A stretch of 64,000 nucleotides of DNA. Origin: Chaunax sp. Z400 (lineage: Eukaryota > Chordata > Actinopteri > Lophiiformes > Chaunacidae). Position numbers and translations under genes: made by a program. This document shows positions 12,641 to 24,479 of the stretch, piece after piece (the first letter of the stretch is position 1; the number at the start of each line of letters is the position of its first letter). The notes under the pieces are model-generated. The model was given only the letters and a program-made list of their open reading frames with translations. It had not been told where the DNA came from and ran no database searches. The DNA lies in NCBI GenBank assembly GCA_037577475.1, contig CM075187.1:19188810-19252809 (forward strand). Reading direction: 5' to 3'.

Positions 12641-12830
12641 AGGTATGAATCACAACATACAGCACGCCAGCACTCAAAGATTACTGGTCTTATTTAATTG
12701 TGGGCTAAAAGGGAAGCATTTCAGCTACAAGCCATCATCAGCATAATGGCTGATACATGTGTTTGCCCACAATAAATACGACTATTAATCTGTGAGTGCC
12801 AGTCTTCTGTATGTTTTGATTCGTACCTTT
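12641..12830. mobile_element. Palindromic (foldback) MITE of about 190 bp
   Basis: The left arm (about 12641-12707) and the reverse complement of the right arm (about 12764-12830) align over roughly 65 bases with about ten mismatches. Shared blocks include AACATACAG, GCACTCA, AGATTA, TATTTA and TTGTGGGC. The arms are separated by about 56 bases, so transcribed RNA would fold into a long hairpin. The size and structure fit a miniature inverted-repeat transposable element. I could not identify a target-site duplication, so the outer limits may be off by a few bases and the superfamily is unknown. Confidence 0.75.
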
Positions 12831-13780
12831 GAGCATGACTGATGGATGAGTTTAAGCTTGGAAAGGAAATCCTCAAACAGACTGTCTAAATCCACAGAGA
12901 TGAAAGGTGTCACCTATATTCCCACCCCAACAACAATAGCGTTGTGAGGCTGTATATGTCTGAACGTTTCCCCTGATGACAGACGAAAGCTTCTCCCCTT
13001 TAAAGCTGTGCTCTCAGGGTAATTGAAGCACCTTGGACAGTGACATGGTTTTGCTGCCAGCAGATTCTTGAGTAATGCATTTCAACTTTGTGATTTCACC
13101 GTGCCTCCGTACGTGCCTGGTTGTTTCCATCACTCCAACTCCTCTGCAGAACAACAGATCAACTTCACAGCACCAGATGTTGTAGCAAAGCCCTGAAATG
13201 TGTGTGAGGTGCAAGTCAGTGCTCATCAATAACTACTGGGACTCCTTTCATTTCAAAGGATCTCTCTTCTCTTCATTTACCTCATCCTTTTTGATTGGAT
13301 TTTTTTTACCATTCACTGGTTTGCAGCAGTGCTTAAAGATAAAGTTGTTTATCTGAATCTGGATTCAATGATTTGGAGGAAAACGCTTGCTTTTGTTTTA
13401 CTGGTTTTGTTAATGTGTTTGACTTTTATGCATAAATGCACCAGTCGGCTCATTAATAATCATATGTTGACACCATCCTTCCACACATGTGGATCACATT
13501 CATTTGAACCCTGTTGTAATAAAAGTCTGTAGAACATATTGCTTTAATGATGATGCAGTTCTCCCGCTGTACGCTACAGATATGTTCCTCCATGTTAACG
13601 TAATCATCAGCCATTGCCTCGGGGTAATTCCTCTGCCATGATCATCATTATCCTCAGGCTATCCATCAGATGATTTGTATTCATAATGAGCTCGGAATGA
13701 ATTAATACATGTAGTTATTATTACGTAGAAGACTTAATGGGCCTAAAGCAAACCTCATGAAAGTCATGTACTTTCTTGTT
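12831..13780. other. No gene recognised
   Basis: There are short open frames only. The stretch 13590-13720 is non-repetitive and rich in TAAT and ATCA words of the kind found in conserved non-coding elements, but this is impression and not proof. Confidence 0.4.
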
Positions 13781-13782
13781 AA

Positions 13783-13960
13783 CCAAGTTGTGGAAGAAGT
13801 ACTTAGATCTGTTACATAAAAGCACAAATACATTTATATAAAAGCACTCCATTACAAGTGCATTCAAAATACCATTATATTATTATGACTATTACCAGCA
13901 AAATGCATTTCTGGCAAGGATAAATAGACCAGGTTTATTCCTGATGGATTAATGCACAGT
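13783..13960 (+). repeat. GTACTTAAGTA-family dispersed repeat, copy 1
   Basis: The segment opens with TGTGGAAGAAGTACTTAGAT and continues with AAAGCACTCCATTACAAGTG and CATTCAAAATACC. From memory this belongs to a very common fish repeat, probably a non-autonomous DNA transposon whose ends read like CAGTGGTGGAA. Further pieces lie near 15460, 24340, 35580 and 49565. Boundaries are approximate. Confidence 0.5.
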
Positions 13961-14756
13961 GTTTAACTGTTGTATCTATATGAAGTGGAGCTGTTTTTAA
14001 TTACTTCATATACTGTTAGTTTAAACCAGTGGTTTACAATATAGGGGTTAGGGCCCTTCTTAAGTGCCATATCACAAATCATGACATAGTTAATGGGGTA
14101 GGAAAATAGAAAGTTCTGATACACAAATCTCCGTACAGATTTGAATGTAGTTTGTGAAATGATCGTTTTTAAATGTCTGTTTAGGAGAGAGCTGCCATCA
14201 ACGCACCTGAAACGTGACAAGGGGCCTCAACTAGACACAATCTATGTTTCACATAGTTCCACATATCATCTAGCAGTATTATGTCATATTATGTATCAGT
14301 GCATCCAAGAAGAGAAGAACCCCCATGCAAACAAGGCTTTGCAGGATTTGCAGATTTAAAATATTCAGTAAATGCTTCAGATAGTAAATGCATACATATT
14401 TATTAGACCTTAAGGATACACAAAATGTGTTTTGTTTGAAGGCAACTTTTTTGTGTTTAGCATAGTAGTTTTGTAATAAAAACTCAGACTTCATTTGAAG
14501 CAAATTGTCCATATGAAGCAACTTTACAGCCTGTGCATGTCCTTATATTGGAATCTAAGCATCATTAGCAACACAACAAACTATAGTCACTATTCAAAAA
14601 TGTTAAATACAAATACATAAACAAGCAGAGAAGCATTTTTCAGAAAGTGCATCCTTCCAAGGATACAAAACCTTTTCTGGACATGCACTTTGATATGGAT
14701 CCACCTCGAATTCACCTCTTCCCCATTCCGAGGGCCACCCATTTAATTGAAGACCG
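13961..14756. other. No gene recognised
   Basis: Overlapping chance open frames lie on both strands (13963-14220 minus, 14141-14359 plus, 14279-14521 minus). No domain or repeat was recognised. Confidence 0.4.
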
Positions 14757-14790
14757 GCAGACAGACAGACAGACCGACAGGCAAACAGAC
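14757..14790. repeat. (ACAG)n microsatellite
   Basis: Imperfect CAGA/ACAG tetranucleotide units with substitutions near 14773 and 14783. Confidence 0.9.
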
Positions 14791-14799
14791 ATAAGGTGG

Positions 14800-15280
14800 T
14801 GAAAACAGCCTCTTTCGTGGAGTTAATAATATGCAGTGATTTATTGTTTACGTCACAGGCAAACATCACTTTTTTTTTTTACTATAACACGTTGCAGACC
14901 ACAGTGAAGATGAGACAAACTACAAATGAACAACAAAAAAATGAAGCTTACCAATGCTAATGCTGCTTTTGAAGCTTTCAATAATGACACAGTGAGGAAT
15001 TAGACTATGAAGTATCCACCTGAAGCTTCGGCATCTGAGAGGATCATTGATTTGCTCATGCAGCAGGCTGACACTGACCTGAAGCCTTTGATCACTGACT
15101 GGGATCAGCAAGGCTCATCAGTTATCTTTGGCATGCTGCTGGCATTGCACTGCATTTCTTCACTCCCATCCTCTTGAACACACCACTCTGCATCTGCTCA
15201 GTTATTTCAGAATGCAAAGGTGGGACAAATACGGATTTTGCCCTCCACCATTCTTCCTCTCATCTTTTCAAGTGACAGTT
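14800..15280. other. No gene recognised
   Basis: There is a T run of ten at 14870-14880 and one short minus-strand open frame (14920-15111) without a recognisable domain. Confidence 0.4.
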
Positions 15281-15454
15281 TAAGGACAATAAATCATTTA
15301 CATACATTTAAGAGGAAAATGTACTTTTTTATTGAGATGAACATTTTGTACCACTCTGAAAGTGACTATTATCTGTGAGTACATTACTGCTACATTATGA
15401 GATCAATTTAAATACATTTTTGAAATCTTGAATGTAAGTGTAATGATTATTTTT

Positions 15455-15535
15455 ACATACTAGTATTACTACTTTTACTTGAGTACAATGTGCTGTAGGA
15501 GTACCTCTTGGTTGAGGACAGAAGTGGTAGATAAA
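15455..15535 (+). repeat. GTACTTAAGTA-family dispersed repeat, copy 2
   Basis: The stretch with ACTACTTTTACTTGAGTAC, then GAGTACCTCTT and GAAGTGGTAG, matches the opposite end of the same fish repeat family as copy 1. The part upstream to about 15280 is probably a more decayed piece. Confidence 0.5.
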
Positions 15536-15550
15536 GTTATTTGTTTGGCT

Positions 15551-15575
15551 TTTTTGTTGTTGTTGTTGTTGTTGC
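15551..15575. repeat. (TTG)n microsatellite
   Basis: Eight TTG units follow a T run; on the minus strand they read as an Asn run. Confidence 0.95.
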
Positions 15576-15579
15576 TCAC

Positions 15580-16795
15580 AATGCTGACAATAACAAAAAT
15601 ACAGAATAGCATCTGCCTTATCCTTTTTTGAATGTTACAGTGGTAAAGCAGTTTTTGCAGCACCGTTGTGCGTACAGTGTGAGATTAATTATTTCATAAT
15701 ACATTGTCAAAATGTAATTAATTAATGTTGTGAGTAGGGTTGAATACAGAAAATTAAAAGTCGTCATAATCTACTCCCAGAAAAAACATGGTGATTCACA
15801 GAAATGTGACTGAAATTTAATTAAGAGCTGCAAAATCTTTGCATTAAAACTCCGCAGGTGTTTCAACACATGGCTCAGACTCTCTGGTCTCCATTCACTA
15901 ATCAGAATACAGACTGGCTCTCAACAGGCGGAGCATCACATTTATTAGATAAAATAATCTCTGGTGATACAATTATACAGCATTCAGAAACAATCCCCTG
16001 TGCCTTAAAGCTAGGGTTGGTAAGTTAGAAGTTTCAGAAGCATTTTTTAGTTACAGAAAATCTCCTGACACCCTTACAGCAGGTCTTGTTAGCCGTCCTA
16101 TAGTATTTAGTTTGTCTTCCCCGCTTACTTTGCCGGTTTGTCATACCTCTTTAATTGTGTGTCATGCTTTTAGCTCTCTCTAATGAAGTTATACCTATGA
16201 TTTGATGTCCTGGACTTCGCCTGTTTCATAGATTTTTATCCCTCTGCCAAAGGGGGTGCATAGGGTTACCCTTGTCCGTCCTTCCATCCGTCCTTATGTA
16301 ATAGGGAATTGTCTATCCCCATCAGTACAAGCTGAGTTTTTCCAGAAGCGGGGGTATCCATATCCTTGGACATTCATTTTTTTGTAGTTGTTTTTGTTTC
16401 ATGGATTTTTGCCTTCACCTACTCCTTGTGGATATTTTTTGCTTTTTATTTGGACTGTCTTCTGTTTTTTTTGGGACTTATCTTCTTCAGTTTGTCCAAA
16501 AGTGTAAGCTCTTCTTTTACACCGTTATTATCGCTGGACTGCACCTATACAACCTCAGACGTCTGCCTTTAGATCCTCCATTTCCTCGGGTTCCCAGTGT
16601 ATTACACAATTGAGACAGTGTCTTTGACTAAGCAATTGTTACATGCGAACTTGTAAAAGCTTCGTTTTATAGTGCATGTTGTAAGTCAGTAGTAATGTTG
16701 TAGATAATAAGAAGTTATATTGCACATTGTAGAGTGTGTGTGGATTTTTCTGTTGTGGATTTTCTGTTCTGGAATAAAAATGACAAGTAATCCAT
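15580..16795. other. No gene recognised
   Basis: This includes a T-rich block (16370-16500) that yields two Phe-rich overlapping open frames judged non-coding. No repeat was assigned. Confidence 0.4.
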
Positions 16796-16808
16796 GATCA
16801 GGTGAGCG

Positions 16809-17205
16809 CAGAATTCTGACTTTATTCTCAGAATTCTGCCTTTATTCTCAGAATTTATGCATTATCATTAATGGCATGCTGAGTCTTTCAGATGGTGAGC
16901 TGGACTGTGAAGGCTTGGGACTGTTAGTGAGAACCATTGACCATAACAAACTGAGGTGTTAGCCAACAACACTAGATGGAGTAGTTACTACTTGATTATA
17001 ACCTATATTCAGTGACAGCAGCAAGCAAACACTCTTTCACATGTTAACACAAAGTAATATGGGGGATCATAACTCACCATGAAACTCCTGTGGGGGATGG
17101 AAAGACAAAGCAACCCTGCATGGCTTCATGCAGGTGCAGTCTCATGCCACGTTCAGGTCACATCAGATTTGCCGGCTTACCACCTCTGCTGCTTTCAGGT
17201 CACCC
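16809..17205 (-). repeat. Unclassified interspersed repeat, copy 1 (matches 59.8-60.3 kb)
   Basis: The reverse complement of this segment aligns with 59815-60270. The best block, 17031-17100 against 59924-59993, is identical at 69 of 70 bases by eye. The two copies also share a short tandem of about 20 bp built on AATTCTGA(G/T)AATAAAG (here 16809-16855) and the same order of blocks. They lie in opposite orientation about 43 kb apart. I see no coding capacity, terminal repeats or target duplication, so the class is open. Confidence 0.8.
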
Positions 17206-17215
17206 TGAAATGACC

Positions 17216-20200
17216 AATTCTCACTTATAAATAAGATTTTCATTGACATCCAAGTTACAACAAAATTTATAAACATGGCAATCCTTCCCATTGTAAGTTT
17301 CCCTCTGTTTCCCTCTCACATGAAGTGAATGCAGCATCGCTATGGTAACAAGAAGTGTTTGAGGCTCCACAAAAAAAAAGACCATTGACAGGACAGGGAC
17401 ACTTCAGGGGCTAATCATATTTCAGCTGGGGCCTGGATCTGCCAATGCCAAGGGGAAAATGAGCAAATGGATACTGTCTCAAATGTATGGATAATCTCAA
17501 ATCTCAAATTAATCAATGTCTTAAAAACACCAAAAAAAAAGAAAAGAAAAAGTAGACAAAAGTGAACCTATGTGAGTGTTTGTGAGAGTCTCACAAAGCT
17601 AAACCCTGGTCCAGTTGCCAGGTATCTGAAGTGCTTCAGAGTTAAGCACTGAATCAATCAAAATGTCTATTAAGCACCAAAACCACAAGTAACCACAAAT
17701 TACAGTAGCAAACACCAACCGCTGTGCCAGACAACTGACTCACCAAGCTCTCCAGCTCTTTACCCTCAAGCTGTGTCCACTTGCTCTGAGGGCAGGAGTG
17801 GGTGCCGCTCCAATCAAGGTTCTTCATAGCTCAGAAAGGGAGGAGGAGGGAAGAGAATTGCGCCGGGAACGGGAGCCAATCATGTAATATGGACCACGCT
17901 GTCTTGTTAACTAATGAGAGCCTGCAGAAAAAGGATTCGGTACATTGGGTATGTGACATTTTCATACCACATACCAGGCACACAGGGGGATCATGTTGGA
18001 TCCCTGGTGGAGCTTAAACCATACCATGAGTAGCTGTCATCGGCCTGTCTTTTCTGTGCTGCTGGCCTCTAATGCCCTCGTGGCTAAGATACCACTGGAT
18101 GATGAAGTCGATGGCTCAGATTGAGAGATATCTGACTGTGGAGACTTTCTTTTCAAAAACCACTGAATGCTGTCCTCCTCTTGTATTCCTTGTTAACCTG
18201 CTTGCACAAAGGGGGACAAATGAACTGGCAAGTCATGGGCCCAGCAGATGGACTTTCAGAGAAGGAACTTAATGATTTTGTCTTATGACTCGTTCGTCTC
18301 TGTGCCTCTATGGTTGTTAAAAGAGTGCCACTAACAGTAAATATAAAGAAGTAGCTTTGACTATGGCTGTCAGGACAGTATCCTCTAAAGGTTGCCTGAG
18401 GAGCTGGTTACCTGAAAAGGACTTTCTATAGAGTCCTGATTCCCAGCCTGCCAAATGGTAGCAAGTAATGACACTGTTCACACATAATACAGTGAATTTA
18501 TCTCACAGATCATCGTATATTTTGTAAAATAAACATGTCAACTAAAGCAATGTAACATAGCAAAATATGTCATGCTGTAATGTGTGTATGATTGGACATG
18601 GGGGATAATCTTCTAAGCTGATAAGTCTGCTGCTTTGTGTACACCAGTAATTTAGGCTGACATGACAGTGGATCACATGCTAAAACAAAGTGCACCAGTT
18701 TCCTCTCTCTAAGATGGAGGTGTTGAGTGTGAAATACAACAAAATGAGCATGTATCCTTTTCTGAAATGCTTGTGTCGGATATTTTCCTCACCCTGCTCT
18801 CTCACACCACTAATGGCTGCCTAATGTCACACTTAGAGAGGCTGAAAACAGGTGAGGAAAACCACTGGGTGTAAAAAGAGCTTTAATGTGTTAAAGACAA
18901 GTTGCAGCGTTAAGATTTCACCTCAAGTATTTCACCTCTGAAGCTGTGCAATGTTTTTCAGTTTGTCACTTTTACTATTATCATTTTAAAGCCAGCGGAT
19001 GGTTTGAGTTTGGTGCTGATGTCACCAAGCTAAGGAGGAGGACAGCTGAGTTGCTGAACGTGTAAATTATCATCCCTCTGATGTGCTCTCACCTTATAAA
19101 TTCATCATTTTGTCTGTCTACAGTATGTTTTTGTGCTGATTTTTATGTAATCCTTTTCACATAAAATTCATCCATTGGTCTTTGTGAAATATTTGGTTCG
19201 GGAAGTTTTGGTGGCTTGGTGATAATTTGCAGGGCTAATTGGTAATTAAAGTATATGGCAAGCTAATGGCTCTCACAACAGGAGTTTCAAAACCCTAATC
19301 ACACTTCTCATCTCACACCTCATCACACATATAATGAGAAACTCCACTCATTGTGCGTGTGATGATCTCCACCCTTCTCTAGAATCTCAAACATAGATTT
19401 TAACTCCTAAAAATCAAACGGGTTTGAAAATTGTCAGGGCGGCCCTGATTGTCCAAAGACAGATCAGTACGACTGTTAAGCCTCACAGATAATTTGGCAG
19501 AACGACCTAAAGTCCAGACCAGCTTTCTCTTCTGATTTTCAGGAGGGGTAAATTGTGGTGAAACGGGGCCAATTCTCCTGTAGTGAGCCCAGTTTATCAC
19601 ACATCAGCCAATTCTTTTTTCTTTGTGCTGAGCCAACTCCTCCATAGCTTTTTGTTCTCAGATATTGAAGAGGGATAAAAGGCTCTCTGAGGTAGTTAAC
19701 AAGCTCATTATCTCAGCCTCTAATGGGACGTTAAGTTCACACAGTTTATCCATATTCCAAAAAGTATTTGCTGCCTCCAATTGATCCCTGTCCCAAAGGA
19801 TACATTTACAAACCATCACTCTTTTGTGGAACAATTCACACTGGAATGACAGGAGATTCAGTAAAACTGCCCACACAGCCAATAAGCTATGATAGCATCC
19901 TTTATTTTGAACTCTCTGTTCACGCAGGTCAAGATTATTTTCTATTGAACAACAGTGCAAATTTCTTGGTCAAAGTTGAAGTAAAATTCCTTCACAACTA
20001 AAGACAAATCCACTCATCAATGGCAATTATATGGGAATGGATTTTTGCTGCAAAGTTTTGTTTAAGTGTTGTTTTTGCTGGACTGCAGCTTCAATGATTA
20101 CTATGGATTTATTCATACATATTCAGTACTTTGCAACAGCTTTGTGGCCATGGTTAAAACATTGTATTGCTTAAAAACTTTGGAAAACTAGTAATAGTTT

Positions 20201-20270
20201 ATACCCTTACATCATATTGCAAAGTGTGGTAATACTTACAGTATTTGTACTGTAGTTCAGGGGTGAGCAG
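17216..20270. other. No gene recognised
   Basis: There are short open frames only (17802-18017 plus, 18072-18272 plus, 19400-19600 minus, 19658-19960 minus). None has a domain I recognise. The stretch 19400-19620 is less AT-rich than its neighbours. Confidence 0.4.
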
Positions 20271-20274
20271 TTTT

Positions 20275-20440
20275 AAACTTTATTCGATTAAACTTTATTG
20301 TCATTACACATAGTACAGGTTCTAAGGCAACAAAATGCAGTTTGGCATCTAACCAGAAGTGCAGAAGCAGTAAAGTGCAAATATACATATGTAGAATAAA
20401 TACACTGTGAATATGCTATGGATGAGATATGCACAGTATA
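20275..20440 (-). mobile_element. LINE 3' end, 5'-truncated
   Basis: On the minus strand the segment contains TTGCACTTTACTGC, GCACTTCTGGTTAGATGCC, GCATTTTGTTGCC and CAATGACAATAAAGTTTAAT, in that order. From memory this is the 3' untranslated end of a common fish LINE of the L2/Rex type, ending at its polyadenylation signal. No reverse transcriptase sequence remains upstream, as is usual for a 5'-truncated insertion. Exact family and boundaries are uncertain. Confidence 0.65.
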
Positions 20441-20459
20441 AACATATAGAGCATTGCTG

Positions 20460-22426
20460 CTCCTTTCAGGAACATACAGCTCATTATCCATGTGTTTTCA
20501 TTGTACTACCAGAAGCCATCTCCTCATCAGAATCGTTGACAGAAAAGAAATGTAAAGAGCTATTTTTCTTGGTATTCTTTATCTATTGTGCAGAATATAA
20601 CGGTATATTCATGAGAACATAAAAACTCTTTGTCCAAAACATCTTGTGACTCCTCCATGTTTCCACTGCTGTTCCTTTTGTAATGTATGCTGTCAAGTCC
20701 ATGTTGTAATGGAGTGAAGTAGGGGGGGAAAAAAAAGAATTGATTTGATTTGAGTGGTGAGACTGAAGTGTACTGCACTGTGATTGGAGTGAGCTTTCAA
20801 CAGTTATTTAGATCTGACATGAATTGACTTGATTACAGTCTGGTTATTCATGCGTCCACACACACTTTATATTATTCACAACCAAAGGCAGTGTGCAAGG
20901 TAACTTATTATATGGTCTATACTTCAACTATGGCAAATGAGGTCAGACGGTAAACAACGTAGCATGTCAGTGTGTTTTCAAGGATAAGGCTGCTACTTTT
21001 CTAAAATGTACTTATTGTAACAAATGGAGATGAGCAACTAGGCCTACAGCGGTATCTGTTCAACCAAAAAAATATCATGTATCCCTTGTATGTGTGTGTG
21101 TGTTAATAACCTCAAATTATTACTGATTAAATGATTAATCATTTACATTTACAAAACACTATATTTCTTTTCCTTTGTTGGTACCCAACAGGTCGGGGTT
21201 TTGAATCCTGGCCAGGGTAAGACTACAGTAAGGGTCCCCAGGCTTAGACCCCACCATGCTGCACAAACCCACCTCGGAATATGGGGTAGAGCATTATAAC
21301 CAAAGCGATACCGGTTATGTATAATGTCTGTAGTGTTCGCTTGAAAAGATCCTAATTATACTTCAAACAATAAAAGCAAATGAACTGGAGGAGTTAATTT
21401 TCATGCTTTGATGTTTAAATACGCACATATGCATTTCAGAAAGATCAAACTGGTGACAACCCGTCTAACACTGGCCCTTTATTATAAAACTTGATTTGTT
21501 ATTCAGCACACACACGAAACAACTCATGAACATCTGACACGGTTTAATAAAACAATCTGCTGCAAAATGGATAAATGAAGCCTCTCTGTTTTGTTTGTCA
21601 TTAAAGAATACGGCAGCTGTCTCAGTGGTGTCTGATATTTAATTAAACTTTAGATATGCAAATGTCAATATAATCTCAAAATGAAACTCACTTGCTCATA
21701 TGATAGTTGTTTGCTGCTTAAAAAAACAAACAATAAATCTGCCATAGAAGAAAGGCAGGTTCAACCACTTCGCCCCTTATCATATTTATTATATAATATA
21801 TATAATAATATAACTCCACAAGAACCACAAACTTTATTTTTCTGTGTTTCCTGGCTATCACTCACTCACATTTGAACCTCTCCAGTGAGATTTACGCTCT
21901 CCAAACAAAAAACAACCTCAGAAAACATCTCAGCCATGCAGGAAACAGAAATGCTTTTCGAGTCATGACTCTACTATTGGATATTTGTGTTGGTAGAAGT
22001 CTCTCTAATGGTTTTCTTTTGAAGGAACTTGCTCATTAAAAACACAGCGCCTGCTAAGACTTTCATTTTTATCACTTTCCCTTTTGAAAAAGCAGCACAC
22101 TTTGCCTCATTTGGCTCACAGACAAAGTTCTTTTGAACCCTTTCCCCAAAGTGAGTTCTTATGAAAGCCATAAGCAATCATATCCCTTCTTTTTTACTAT
22201 TAATACATATCTTAGGGACAAAAACGTTAAAGACGGCTAAGCAGTTGATTCTCTTCATTTCTCAGATTAAAATACCCGTGATGTTGAGTAGGCGGCTGTG
22301 TTGATTGAGCCCATTGAGCCGTTGCCCTTAAGTTCATTGCTAAGAAAGGGACAAATGTTTTCTTTTTATACTGTGACCTGCCTTCATTTGCACACATATT
22401 TTGCACATGAAACACAATTTCTACAG
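20460..22426. other. No gene recognised apart from the possible SINE
   Basis: Short open frames and an AT/TA-rich patch (21780-21812). Nothing else recognised. Confidence 0.4.
21180..21320 (+). repeat. Possible tRNA-derived SINE fragment
   Basis: GGTTTTGAATCC (21197-21208) resembles a polymerase III box B, and the following CTGGCCAGGGTAAGACTACA and GTCCCCAGGCTTAGACCCC look like a SINE body. I could not find a convincing box A upstream, so this may be a truncated copy. Confidence 0.35.
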
Positions 22427-22497
22427 ATGAAAAGAACCTATCTGAAAAAGGTGAAACCTGTTTTCAGAGCTGGTTTGTCACCATCAGGCCTGTGAAG
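22427..22497 (+). other. Speculative coding exon (weak)
   Basis: An AG acceptor with a moderately pyrimidine-rich lead (ending TTTCTACAG) and a consensus donor AAG|GTGAGT bound a 71-base stretch that is open in one frame. The predicted peptide is about 23 residues and includes SEKGETCFQSW. I do not recognise it. Chance pairs of splice-like sites are common in 64 kb, so this rests on splice signals alone. Confidence 0.12.
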
Positions 22498-22499
22498 GT

Positions 22500-23845
22500 G
22501 AGTGAAGATAGGAAATTGTTTAAATACTGCACCAGGCAGATTGCATGGATCACAAGCTGGACTATTTAAAAAAAGGTAACTGAGATGAAGAAAATATCTT
22601 TCCCCTTCAGAAAAATGATTCCCTGTGGTTGTCGGACGTTCTTTGCAATCTTGTATCATGTCAATAAAACCGTGTTTGTTCTAGGCAATAAAAGAATTGC
22701 TATTAGAAACCGCTCTCTATTTCTGAGACATATGAAAAAAGACACTGCTTCCACAGGCTGGATTGTAATCATACACAGCAGGCAGCAGCGTGCAGAATGT
22801 TCTGTACGAAGTGAGACAAAAGCAAGGGACAAAAAGGAGAAAGAAAAATGAGGGAAGAAGATTTCAGAAGTGTATCTAATACCATAAGGTCCATTCTGCT
22901 TACAGCTATTTCAGTCATAGTACAGGAATAGGTGCAACAGCCCAATCAAATTAGACCACACAATGACGAGGTGCTGCAATGCAAATGGAAAATGATTAAC
23001 TCCATCTCACTGGGGTATATGATGTAAAGAATAGAAAAGTATGCTATTCAGATTTCTTCCATCTGTATGATTCAACAAGGTGGGCACACGTATGCTGGAG
23101 TATTCATTGGGAGAACATCCTGAGCTGATATCATGAATGAGAAAATAACCATATCAAGTAGAATTTTATGGATCAGTTCTCACTTCAATCAGAACACAAA
23201 TTGAATCTATTTTCTTTTGAGGAAATGCAATCATGCTGTAGCCTTATTAATCCAGCTACAGTATATAGGTGAGGCTCGCTTTGGAATTTCTGAAGAGCTA
23301 CAGATTTTCTTTCATGAGCAGTCCCCATTTTGGCTGTGCTCTAAATGGATGTTCACACATACTGTATATGCAAATTAAAAAGTCCAGCTTTAATAAGTGA
23401 TCCCTGCAACTGGAGGCTTATCAGCTGCAAAGACAAGGCACAGCTGTTTAAGATATCACAACGATCCAGGTTAACAGAAGAAATGAGTTTTTTGTCCTAC
23501 CAGGAATATGTGCTTGCTTGTGGGAGTAATGGTAAAAAGAAGTCACGTTCATTTCATACCCCAGAGTAGGGTTCACAGTTTTCAGTATGAGCTTGGTGCA
23601 GCGAGGAAAAAAATCTAAATTCATAAGGACAAATTTCTTTTCATGTATTTTGATCAGATAGTAGTGCAAGTGTCAAAGACAGACAAAAGTCTGTTGCTGG
23701 GGACTGAGGCAACATGTTGAACATGGGTAACTTTGGACTATATTTACTATAGCAATAAGTGACAAATGAAACTTTTTTGCCCAGAACAAAAATGTTCCCA
23801 AAACGCAAAAGGTCACAATAGGCTATAAAAGTGAAAGCATCTCTC
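22500..23845. other. No gene recognised
   Basis: Several overlapping open frames of 65-90 codons lie on both strands (22585-22851 plus, 23345-23569 plus, 23448-23669 minus) without recognised domains. Confidence 0.4.
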
Positions 23846-23849
23846 ACAC

Positions 23850-24010
23850 TTTATTTGATTTCTCTTTATTTCGAACATGTAAAAAAATAAACAACAAACA
23901 AACAAACAAAAAAAAACAGATAGACAAAACTAAAAGACAATAAACTGCATCCGCCAACATTTATACCGCACAATTTACAAGCAGGAAAAGGCGTAGGAAG
24001 AAGTGTAAAC
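23850..24010 (-). mobile_element. LINE 3' end, 5'-truncated
   Basis: On the minus strand it contains ACTTCTTCCTACGCCTTTTC and, near the end, ACATGTTCGAAATAAAGAG with an AATAAA signal. From memory this is the 3' tail of another common fish LINE. An (AAAC)-type simple repeat at 23880-23917 lies inside it. The AT-rich tandem array at 24010-24220 adjoins its upstream side. The family was not assigned. Confidence 0.5.
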
Positions 24011-24225
24011 TTATATAATCCTACCCCTCTTTATATAAAATATATACAATATATAATAGACTAATCATATGTCAATATAGACAATATATACAATAACTAT
24101 TTATATACCAATATATTTCATTTATACAACATACAATAAACTATTCTTACAACAATATATACTATATACAATAAACTATTCATACACCTCTATATAATAT
24201 GTACAATATAAACCATAAACACATA
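24010..24225. repeat. Imperfect AT-rich tandem array, unit about 35 bp
   Basis: The words ACAATAAACTATTC and ACAATATATA recur at roughly 35-base spacing (near 24090, 24130, 24168 and 24205). The units have diverged. No coding potential. Confidence 0.65.
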
Positions 24226-24339
24226 AAGCATAACCATAAACTTAACCATAAATACAACTGGATAGTATAATCTATTTAAAAAAAACATATTATTTAATAT
24301 CTTTTGTATTTATAAAAATAAGTAGCACTTAATGTAGTA

Positions 24340-24475
24340 AATGTGGTGGAGCAAAAAGAACAAAAAGTGGAGTAGAAGTATATAGTTGCCTAATAAAAAA
24401 GGAAACACCTGGGTAAAATACCTTAAAATTGTACAGTACTTGAGTGCATATACTTAGTTACATTCCACCACTGGT
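24340..24475 (+). repeat. GTACTTAAGTA-family dispersed repeat, copy 3
   Basis: The segment runs from GTGGAGTAGAAGTATATAG to TTGTACAGTACTTGAGTGCA and ends TTACATTCCACCACTG. The last is the typical terminus of this fish repeat, the inverted partner of CAGTGGTGGAA. Confidence 0.6.
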
Positions 24476-24479
24476 ACCT

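Noticed and set aside
24010..24225. CRISPR-like array
   Set aside because: The units are imperfect, AT-rich and contiguous, with no unique spacers between identical repeats.
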